From NCBI GenBank assembly GCA_017165825.1, contig CM029372.1, positions 28,927,687-28,991,686 of the forward strand: a DNA stretch of 64,000 nt, given 5' to 3'. Below are positions 32,227 to 44,200 of this stretch, in pieces. The notes under the pieces are model-generated. The model was not told the DNA's origin and made no database searches. It saw nothing but the letters and a program-made list of their open reading frames with translations. A program made the translations under genes and the position numbers. Numbering within the stretch: position 1 is the first letter of the stretch; every line of letters begins with the position of its first letter. This DNA comes from Hepsetus odoe (Eukaryota; Chordata; Actinopteri; Characiformes; Hepsetidae).

Positions 32227-35200
32227 CCACTCTGAGCTTGGGGGGTGCTTTTGTGATTGAGAAAATACGTCACTCTTTCAACATATGGTTCAATAACCTT
32301 GGGTCTTGTTGAAAAATCAACGCATCGGACACTTGACTTCGTAAGGCTGTTGCTAAGCAGCACACAGCTCCATCTACTAACTGTGCCCTCATGAAGAGGA
32401 GAATTTAAAAGGAGCAATAATGAACAACAGATCATCAACAAGAAGGAAATGAACATTCAGTGACCGAGACGGTGGTGTTAATGCATTGCATTAAGACACA
32501 CCAATAAGAGATCGTTGGGTAATGGCCCACGTTAAGGTATCTTTGAGGAAATGACTGAAGTTACTGAAGTCTGTTGTGCCTGCTGTCCATGTTACAGGAA
32601 GCGTCCTCACAACGCGTCACTTTGTACACCCTGATTTCACACAGCTGAGAAAGAGTAGCTAGAACTCGCTTTGCTGAGAATTAGTGGAAAAATATAATCA
32701 GATGCAGTGCATTTATTTGGTTCAGTGCTCAAATATCATATAAATTAGTCTTGATATAAAAATAGTGTCCAAAATGCAGTACCACCACAGCCCACTGTGC
32801 AGGTTTTAGATGGTAAAAAAAAAAAAAAACGTGAATTTTACTATCAAACAAAAATCTGAACGATCATCTTAAACATCAGATGATTTTTGTGTTACATATA
32901 CCATATAAACAAATAAACATATACCATAAAAACAAAAGTTACAAACATTTAAATTTTTTCATCATCATGAATATTTGACCAGATGGTGAATATTAAACAA
33001 GAGTATTTTTGAACAAACACAGATTTTTGTCAGTCAGAAAGCCAAAAAAAAAAACCCACTTTTATTTACCAGAGCTGTCAATTAAATACATTATTTTTCA
33101 CATTATAACTCTTTTCATATTTTAAATTAAGAAATGTACATTTTCCTGCTGCAGTTAAATAATTGTTTTAAAACCTGTTGCAAAATGTCAAGCAATCTGA
33201 GCTCAAAGCAGGAAAAGTACTCAGGAAATAATGTTATTATTACTATTGTTTTTATTTATTTGATTAACCCTGCCACTAGGGCTGCACAAGCCAGGGTTAC
33301 GTCAGGAAGGGCATCCGGTGTTAAACTTTTGCCAAATCAATCTGCAGACAATGAAACAGACTTCCGTACCGGATCGGTGGAGGCCCGGGTAACAACGACC
33401 ACCACCAGTACTGTTAGTCTACAGGGTCAGTCTGAGAGAGATCAGAGACTGCAAAGTAGTGACAGGGGAGAGTGTAGCTAAACAGCATAGGATGGTGGTC
33501 TGTAGGATGACCTTGGAGGTCAAGAAGAGGAGGAAAGTGAGGGCAGAGCTGAGGATCAAGTGGTGGAAGCTGAAGGAGGAGGACTGTAAGGTGGAATTCA
33601 GGCAGGAGTTAACACTGGCACTGGGAGGTGTTGAAGAGCTACCGGATTGCTGGGAAACTACTGCAGAAGTGATCAGGCAGACGGCTAGAAATGTACTTGG
33701 TGTGACGTCTGGAAGGAAGAAGGTTAGATTAGGGTTAGAGTTTATTTGAGATTAGAGTGTGATTGACAGCTCAACATTATTTTTCTTCAATTTCAAGATT
33801 AATAGCAAAAGCAGATTTTTAGAAAATAATATTTTGACGGATGAGGGATCCAGGGAATGAGTGCAGATGATCTTGCCAATAAATTCTGAACTTTAGAACA
33901 AATCTTTACAGGCAAAAAGCTGAAACTGTTTAGTTTTGAAAGATATGTTTCAGTAAAGATTCTGTCTGTTTATGAACCTTTTGCAGGGTCCCTAACGGAC
34001 AGGCATATCGAAAATGGAAGCAGACTGTATGCCATACTTACACCAAAGGAAAACCTGAGATGTTCTCCTCAAAACCCAAAGCCAAAAAAGTCTGTAAATG
34101 ATGGAACAAACACGGTCCACTGCCACATAATGCTGAAGGTAATTATGAACAGTGAACCCTTCCATTCCACCAGTTATAAATCTGTCACCTTGCAGGAACG
34201 GAAAGGTTGCTGGACCTGAGGGTGCTTCAGAATTTCTCACTTCCAATAAAATTATTAATCAACAAAACATCAGTTCCATCTGTTTTTCAGAGTTCAGCAC
34301 GGAAGTGTTCTCCTGCTAACAGGTCTGTGTGATGTTTAGGCTGCAGGTTTTAACAAGTAAAACTGCAACTAATCGTCCATCTCTGTCCTTCAGAACTGCA
34401 CTGAACTGCAGGAAACTTCAGTCACAAATAAACACAAACACACAGAGTAAACCTTCAACTGCACATGTAGTTAACATGTCTCACGCTGGGTGTGTAGGGT
34501 GGTCCTCCCTCTCCCCCATCACTCAGTAGAACTGTCCTCTCTCTCTCTGGGTGTGTAGGGTGGTCCTCCCTCTCCCCCATCACTCAGTAGAACTGTCCTC
34601 TCTCTGTCTGGGTGTGTAGGGCGGTCCTCCCTCTCCCCCATCACTCAGTAGAACTGTCCTCTCTCTCTCTGGGTGTGTAGGGTAGTCCTCCCTCTCCCCC
34701 ATCACTCAGTATAATTATGTTGGGTGGTGGTGGACTAGTGGTGGTACTTGTCTATGGACCTTTGGCTCAAGAGGACCCAGGTTCAATCCCAACTCCAGCA
34801 CTACCACCACAGGGTCCCTGAGACCCTGAACCCTGAGTGTCTCCAGGGGGGACTGTCCCTGTAATCAGGACATGGAAGATACTCTGAAGAAGAGCCTCTG
34901 ATAAATGTAAATGTAAATGTTCTTTTTCCTTTTTGTGTGAAATAGGGAAATTATGAAGTCAAAGTCGATCTGGAACAAAACACTTTTGCTGACTTGAGAA
35001 CAAGACTTTCAGCTGAAAGTGGAATTCCTGCACATGTGCTGACTATCAAGTAATGTTTTGTACTTTTATCCATATTTATCTTCATGATTAGGCCTGGGTT
35101 AGGGTTTAGGGTTAGGGTGAGGGTTTGGAGTTTAGGTTTAGGGTTAGGTTCGGGTTTAGGGTTAGGGTTAGGGTTTGGAGTTTAGGTTTAGGGTTAGGTT

Positions 35201-38200
35201 CGGGTTTAGGGTTTAGGTTTAGGGTTAGGGTTAGGGTTAGGTTCAGGTTTAGGGTTTAGGGTTAGGGTTAGGGTTAGCCTAACCCTGTCTCCAGTATGTC
35301 GCTCATAAAGGTGATGATATGAAAGGAACCTGCAGCTTTTAACCCTTAAACCACTCTTTTCCACAGAGATGATATCAGGAACTTCACAGAGACACTGAAC
35401 AGTCTCGGGATCTGTGAAGATGAGACGCTGCATTTCACCTTATCCACTTTTCATGCTCCAGCACCAACCATGAATGAGATCTTCCACTGTGACCTTAAAC
35501 CTTCAGTACCACAATCACAAAAGGGCCTCAGTATCTTCTTCTCAACATTACAGGCCATTGTAAGTTCTCACTGCTGGTTACCTTCCAGTTTTATTACTGT
35601 GTTCTGCTTTCTACACAAGCTGTAACACCCTACACAAACATAACGTTCACACCTTAAGATTCACTCTGCTGCCACCCAGTGCCTGTAATTAAAATAAACA
35701 ATTTATATTAAAACCAACAGGCTCAGAAATGGGGGACCAGTCACTCATGAGCTCACACTAATCCTCCAATCTTCTAATTGTAACGGTGGCGGGGTACCGG
35801 AGGGACGCCAGTTCGGAGCCAGGAGTTCAGAACAGAAGTTTATTATGGACAGTGACAAAACAAACAAACAAGAAACCAGGACTGCAGTTCAAATCCAGAT
35901 CCGAGTGCAAAGGAACTGCAGTCCACAATCAGGATACCTAGTGACAACAGACAAAACCACCGCTACGCATAGGCTTGACCTACCTAATGAGCCGCGCTCT
36001 GTTCTGACTCATCGGGGCTTAAATAGTCAGCCCCAATGATGCACACCTGCCTGCAGGGGCTCAGGTGTGCTCAGTCAGAAAAGAGCGCCCTCTAGCGTAC
36101 CCAAAACACCTCCTGTGACAAACACCTTATATGTGATAGAGAGCGCCCTCTAGCGTGCCCAAAACACAACACATGTGACAGAGAGCGCCCTCTAGCGTGC
36201 CCAAAACACCCCAAAACACCCCACATGTGACACTAATACTCTAATCCTCTAATATTAACAATAACAATACTCTAATATTAATAAACCAATCCTCCAATCA
36301 TCTAATACTCTAATAGTTTTTATATTTATAACACTAATACTCTAATATTATTAATACCAATACTCTAATAATGCAATACTCTATCAATATCAATAATTCT
36401 AATACTCTTCTAATACTTTATATGTTAACATTAATAACACTAATGCTCTAAAACTCAAATTTTAAAACGCATTAATAAAAATACTCTAATACTGTAATAC
36501 TCCAATATTAATAACACCAATAAATGATGTTTACCATAAATATATGTATTGCTTATGTGAGTTAATGTTGTTAGATCTGAACTCACTATAGTTCAGCTAC
36601 TGACATGGCATCAAACATCACACTCATGAGTATCACTCCCTCTGCTCCTGTGCCCTACTTTAGTCCTGAGTTCTGGTCCTGTTCTCTTCTCATGTGCAGC
36701 ACCAAGGTTCTGGAGGAACATTGTTTCACTGCGTACCGTGGATGATTTGATCATGAAGCTACTCGACTTGACTTGGTTTAATTGGGCATTAGTCAGATGT
36801 TTGTAGTGAAATGATCCAATCACAGGTACTTCACTCCCCAGAGTTTTCCCTCATCTGAAGTTGTGAGATCTGTTCAGATTTGATCTTTGTCCTTCTCTTT
36901 TAGGCAAAGAGACATTTTGGTGACAAGTTCAAGAAAGTGATCGCATACATTCGAAAACTGAGTGGAAACAATGCTCTGGCTCAGAGTCTGTACCAGCTCA
37001 TCTGTCAAGCTATGCCTGTTACACAAGTCCAGAAGGTGAAGTGATGCAGTGTTGACGGAACTGCACATTCATCAGAATGATTGCAAAACAAAATACACAT
37101 GAAGCGTTATGCACCTGGGAGAGTTTATTATCACTTTACTTTCCAGATCGCCATTGTTGAAGGACTGTACTTCCTCTTCAGAGATCTGTTGCCAAGCCCT
37201 ACTAAACGAAACGAGAAGATCATTGAAGATGTGGAGGTATTTGAACATGCAGCTGTCTGCTGGGCCTTCCTTTTATCGCAGGGTGCTGTAAGTATATACA
37301 CTCCGTTCCTCCTTCTGCTTTCATATATAATAGAAAATAAGTAGATGTAAACGTTAAACATTTAATTGTCCTTCTGAAGATGTCTTGTTCCCCTCGGGCA
37401 TGTTGGTAGTGAGCTGTGCCCTGAAAAGCTTTTTTAGGGGCAGCTGAGGCCTAATGTTAAAGATTTTTACAAACAAAGGGCTCCCATTTCAGTCTCCAGA
37501 GCAGTGAGCAACACCTTCTCACTCCTGTATCCATGGCCAAAGTGCCTCCAGGGAAAATCACCCCACCCCGTAACTGCCCCCCGGGTGCAGGTATCACAGC
37601 CCACGTCTCCTGATGTGTGTGTTCACTACCAGTGTATGTAGGATGGGTTAAACACACAGGATACACTGATCAGGATAAACTGATCACTGTGTGTGTGTAA
37701 ATTTCTTTATTTCATTTTATGAAGCTATAAATACAGATAAGGAAACATTGTAAAATTGCTATTAATAGTTGATTTCTATTTAGTAAAACAGGAAGAAACA
37801 AACTGTACCAACATTTTCTAACCCTGACGTCATTGTATTACCTGGAGGTTCAATGATTCTACAGCCATGAACTGAGCAAAATAACAATATCAATCATGTG
37901 GGATAGCCACAGAAACTACCTAGCAACATCCTAGCAACCACCAGGGATACTATAGACATCACTTAGTGACACACCTTACAACCACATGGAGTACCTGGAG
38001 TAATACCATCACCTAGCTAAACCCTAACTTTTACCATTAACACGATCAAAACTTTTTAAACATACATCCTGGGTTATTATAGCAACCACCTAGCCACACC
38101 TCCAATACCTGGAATAACATAGTAACTACCTAGAAACACTCCAGCAACTACCTGGTAACAAGTTTTATTTGTTGTTGTCTCTGATACCTGTGAGCCACTC

Positions 38201-41200
38201 GTTTTTCTGACATGTGGAGATTAGTTCTTTCTCCTTTCTTGTCGTGTTTCGGTCTTTAGGACGAGAGTGCAGTGCATGAAAATTATGCTCCAATATCTCT
38301 GAAAGCTCAGTCAACAGACCAGCGCTTCTCTGAGCCGGTTCGAATACCAGGAGTGCCTGAAGTGCTTGAGAGAGAATATGTTCTGGAAAAAATAAATGGT
38401 ATGACAATGCTTTATACGGGTCAAATCCAGAGCAGCACCCAGTATTACTTCCAGTATCTTTAAACTTTAACCATCCACTATGATTCCTTTAGATGGTGAG
38501 AAAATACCCAACTGCACTGAGGAGAACCTCAGAACAACATCGATCAAAAGAGCGACAGACATTGAGAAGATTTTGCTCAGTCTGCCTCCATCAGTGAACA
38601 CGTTCCCCTTATGGATTTCATATGATGATGTCCAACATGTCTGCAGGTGTGAATAAAAAAAAAAAAACGTAAATACTGACCAATCTTAAGTGTCTTTCAT
38701 AGTTTTATAGAATGTGTTCTCTGATTTCAGAATAAGTCCAGAGAAAACCTACGCCCAGATGAGTGAGGAACTTAATAAGTACCCTTACCTTAACATCACT
38801 CCACCGTTACAGCTGAAGTGTTTGGGCACTGAGGGGCCACTGCTGGTGCACCTGAGTGAAGGTAAGGGGTCTTTCCCCACACTCTTGGTTTCTGTCAAAT
38901 TTAAGTACATGGCAAAAATAACCAAACAACATATTTGTAGCTATTTTACTTGTTCCTGTAAATCCTTTTCAATAAATGCAGAATGTTCTGCTCAACAGAA
39001 ATGAATCTTCCTTAGAACAATGTTTATTGTTTTTTTCTTGAAACAAAGTGGGATCAAATACATACAGAGCCTCAGGTGTCTACCTTACAATCTATCCAAC
39101 CTTTTCTGGTCAATCTTTGGTCTGTTTGTTTTCATACTAAAATTCAACTGCAGGCCAACAAACCAGAGTTTATTTTAAGAGAGGAGAGGAAGGAGGGAGA
39201 ACAGTGGAGTGGTGGGGATGGAGGGAGTAGAGGTGACAAAGGTGGAGGAGTTAAAATACTTGGGATCAACAGTTCAGAGTAACGGCGAGTGTGGAAGAGA
39301 GGGGAAGAAGATAGTGCAGGCAGGTTGGAATGGGTGGAGAAGAGTGACAGGAGTGATCTGTGATAGACAGGGACCAGCAAGAGTGAAAGAGAAACCAGAG
39401 TTAAAGATGCTGAGATGTTCGTTGGGTGTGACGAGGATGGACAGGATTAGAAATGAGTATATTAGAGGGACAGATCAGGTTGGATGTCTTGGAGATGCAA
39501 GGTTGTGTTGGTTTGGACATGTCCAGAGGAGAGACAAGGATCATATCAGGAGGAGGATGTTGAAAGTGAAAGTGACAACCCTTGTCATTGCGAGGTCACG
39601 GCACAGCACACATGAACCACAACGAAATTGGACCTCTGCATTTAACCCATGCACACTCAAACCCGTGCAGCAGTGGGCAGCTATTGAAAGCGCCCGGGGA
39701 GCAGTGATGGGGACGGTACCTTGCTCAAGGGTACCTCAGGGCAACCTATTGGGAAGGGGTTTGAACCCCCGATCCTCTGATCATGCGGCTAACGCCCTAA
39801 CCGCTAGGCCACCACTGCCCCCACTGCACCGCTGAAGATGGAGCTGCCAGGAAAGAGGAGAAGAGGAAGACCAAAGAGGAGGTTTATGGATGTGGTGAGA
39901 GAGGACATGCAGGTGGTCGGTTTGAAGCAGGAAGATGCAGAGAACCGGAAGAAATAGAAACAGTTGATCCGCTGTGGCAATCGCTAAACGGGACCAGCGA
40001 GATGAAGAAGAAGACCAACAAAGGAGAGTTTGTTTAAAAGTGGACTGAGAGATCTCCCTGATTTCCTCTGTTCAATAATTAGGCATTAATCTCTTTAAAC
40101 ATGACTAGTTTCATCTCAACAGATGAACAGAGTTTGCTTTTCACTCTACAGAAAATGTTGGTTTGTATATCTCCAACGACAAAGCGAGACCTCAAGAAAT
40201 CAAGGTGTTTGACTGTCTTAAGGGGAAGGATGTCACTGTCAATGCTGATGAACTGGCCAATACGTAAGTATAAGGAACTTGTGTGAGTTCCTTTTAACAT
40301 GAAATGTTTCACCAACAATTTGACAGAAAATGAAACTGTTCTGTTAACCAGACCTAAACACAATCTTATTCATCTCTAAAATAATCCCCAAACTCTCTGT
40401 GAGCTTGAAAGCTTGAACCATCACCTCTGCTTGGATGAAGCTTCATTGAATCTTTGTCATCTGGAACAGTCCAGCGCCTACAAAACAAAACAAATGTGTG
40501 TTTATATCTGTAGGGGTATCTGTATCTAATGGGGTATCTGTATCTGTAGGGGTATCTGTATCTAATGGGGTATCTATATCTGTAGGGATATCTATATCTG
40601 TAGGGGTATCTGTATCTAATGGGGTATCTCTATCTAATGGGGTATCTATATCTGTAGGGATATCTATATCTGTAGGGGTATCTGTATCTAATGGGGTATC
40701 TGTATCTGTAGGGATATCTGTATCTAATGGGGTATCTGTATCTAATTTCAATTTCAATTTCAATTTATTCTTGTATAGTGCCTTTTACAACAAAGTTGCC
40801 CCAAGGCACTTTACACTGAAGGTCGATGGTGGAACAGGTTACAGTAATAGATGTTAAAGCCGGACGACTACGGAGGAGAGGAACCAAAAACTCCACTGTG
40901 TGGAGAAAAAAAAAAAAAACCTCTGAGGGTCCAAGGTCAACCGGCTACCCAACCCCTTTGGGTATACTAACAGTACAAAGTTAGTTAGGTTTTAGACTCC
41001 AGGATCAGTGAGGAGTCCCAAGTTTCTTCCAGGTACCGATGAGCCGCCAGGGTCCCTTGGCGCATCAGATGCATCACACAGACCAGATGGTAGCTCGGCA
41101 TTGGACTCAGGTGATGACCACAGCGGGCCCCCCAGGACATGTGGGGAGAGAAATGGAATGAGGGGGTCAGTAATGAGCAGGATCCAGTAGTGACAGACAC

Positions 41201-44200
41201 AGAAATGAAACAACAGTGCGATGGCATGTACAGCAGCACCAGCGACATTAGTAATGGTGCACTATGGTGATTGGTGCAGGTAAGATAAACTAAAGAAGTA
41301 AGTCTTCAGCCGGGATTTAAAGACTGAGACTGAATCGGCATCCCGTACAGAAGCAGGCAAGCTGTTCCACAATCTAGGGGCCCTGTAACTGAAAGCTCGT
41401 GCTCCTATACATTTATTTATGGAGGGACAATTAGGAGATCTTTATTCTGGGATCTAAGTGGGCGGTTAGGTGTATAGGTATTAAGCAGTTCGGTTAGGTA
41501 TATTGGGGCAAGACCTTAGGTACAAGACCCTGTACCTAACAGGAAGCCAGTGAAGCGAGGAGAGTATGGGAGTTATGTGGTCGTACTTCCTGCTCCTGCT
41601 AACAATCCTAGCGGCTGTGTTCTGAATGCGCTGTAGGGTGCTTAATGTGCCCTGAGAGCTTCCAGAAAGTAGGGCATTACAGTAATCTAATCTACTGTAT
41701 ACAAATGCATGTACTACTTTCGCCGTGTCTTCCATTGACAGAAAGCGCCGTAGTTTGGCAATGTTCCGAAGGTGCAGGAAGCATGTCTTCACTACTGCAT
41801 TAACATGGGGATTAAATGAAAGATTTGAATCGAAAATAACACCAAGGTTACGTGCCAGAGTACTAACTGAAAACTTCAACCCTGCATCCCGTATATGCGA
41901 AATGAAGTTGGCCCTGTCTACATCGCTACTACAAAACAAGAGCAGCTCAGATTTTTTGGGGTTTAGTGAGAGGAAGTTGTTATTCATCCAATCCCTAATA
42001 TCACTGAGGCAGCTAATTAAGGTGCCGGTTGATGCTTTATCACATGATTTAAAAGATAAGTATAGCTGAGTGTCATCAGCGTAAGAGTGGTAACTAACAT
42101 TATGCTTCCGTATAATAGTGCTTAGTGGGAGCATGTAGATGGAGAAGAGCACTGGGCCCAACACCGACCCTTGTGGGACTCCATAGTTAACTAGTGACAT
42201 AGGTGAGGGGGGGCCATAATCATCCATTTGGATGAAGTAGTAACGGTTTGTAAGATAGGAGTTGAACCATTTAAGGGCTGTTCCGCTAATGCCGACAGTG
42301 GAGTGAAGCCTATTTACTAAAATGGAGTGATCTACCGTGTCGAACGCAACACTAAGATCTAACAGAACAAGAACTGTGATGTTTCCTGCATCACTCGAGA
42401 CCATTATATCATTCACCACTCTAGTTAGAGCAGTTTCTGTGCTGTGGCCGTGCCGGAAACCTGATTGGAGTTTATCTAAGAGGTTATGCGTGTCTAGATA
42501 TGACTGCAGTTGTCTCGCAACTACTTTTTCTAGAATCTTAGAGAGAAACGGGACATTAGAGATGGTTTATAATTACTTGGTGAGCGAGGGTCCAAGTTAG
42601 GTTTTTTAAGCTGTGGTCTAACCACTGCTGTTTTAAACTGATTGGGGACTACACCTGAGGTCAAGGATGCGTTCATGATATCAAGTATAGGTGTTGATAG
42701 AACTCCTAAGGATTCCTTCAGGAGCTTGGTTGGGATGGGATCTAACCGACAGGTTGTGGACTTTGCCTTGGTTATAACGGAAATTAGCTCAGAGTTATCA
42801 ATGAGATTAAAATCACTAAAATATTGTGAGCACTGCTCTGGTAGTGGATTAATTTGAGGGCTAATAGGGCACATTTGGAGCCTAATGTTGTTAATTTTAT
42901 CATTAAAAAACTTAAGAACCCTCTCGTTAGTAATACTACATGCTGGCCTTTTATCAGTTTTGTCTGTTAGCTGAGCGAGTGTCTGAAATAAATAGCGGGG
43001 GTTCTGCTTGTTGTTTTCAATAAGCTTTGAATAGTACTCAGTGCGAGCACTATATAGAGCTTTCTCATATTGTTTTAGTTTAGCAGACCATAGAGCCTGA
43101 GAGGCTTGGAGACCTGTTGTCTTCCATCTGCGTTCTAGCTTATGGCACTCCCGCTTAGCAGCCCATGTGTGATCATTGAACCAGGGAGAGTGCCTGATAG
43201 GTCTGACCTTCTTTATCTTAATTGGGGCGACCTGATCAAGGATCTGCCCAACTACTGTATTGTACATGTCGGTGATGTCATTAACAGCACTGCCTTGTTT
43301 CCTAAGGAGCGAACATTCAGCAGTGAACATTCAGCAGTGAACATTCAGCAGTGAACATTTGATTTTAGTCGGACGCTGTGTTTTATTTGTTTTTATGATT
43401 GGTACTGGGAGCAGGTTACCAGCGCAGGAGCCCCTAGATTGGCATCTATGCTGCTTCCTTATCGTACTAAGGATAGATAATCTCTGGTAATGATGGGAGA
43501 AGTCTGGTTCAAAGCTAGTGTGTGACATAGGGGATGCCGTGTTATAAGGAACCTGGGTTTCTGCCAAGAGTGTACTGGTAGTGGGAGAACAGCCAGCATG
43601 TGATTTAAGATCACAGGACTGCGACCTGGGTGGTGCTCTAGAGAGTCACTGTGGCAATTTTGCTGCCATATTTTGAGAAAGCATATATGATCCTCTCCAG
43701 TTAGGATGAAGACCGTCCCTTTTATAAAGGCCAGGCCGTTCCCAAAAGAGGTCCCGATTATTTATGAAGGCTATGCTTTTAGATGCACACCAAGTCTCTA
43801 GCCAGCGGTTGAAAGAGAGCAGCCTACTGTAGGTTACATCTCCTCTAAAGAGAATTGGCAAGGGACCAGACACAATTAAGTTCTGACATTTAGTTTCAGC
43901 TTTTGAACACATAGAGATGAAGTTCCTCTTTAATACTTCGGATTGTTGGGACTTTATATCATTAGTTCCAGCGTGAACAACCAAGGTCGGAACTTCATTG
44001 CTGGAGTAAGAGTCCAATCGTGCCTCGATGTCAGAAACTCTGTTGCCGGGGAGGCATTTCACAGAGACCGCTGGTTTAGGACGGCTAGGAACGCTAACAT
44101 TCCTAAAAATCGAGTCGCCAATTATGAGCACCTTCTCCACTTCAGCAGGCGCGCTGCCGAGAGCAAAGTACCTGTTCGTCAGCCGGATTGAAGACTGGTG

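Noticed and set aside
33992..34246. Minus-strand 84-codon frame
   Set aside because: It lies opposite a well-supported exon (33987-34138) and has no motifs.
34489..34715. Regular repeats resembling a CRISPR array
   Set aside because: Units are directly adjacent without unique spacers and the genome is eukaryotic; it is a minisatellite.
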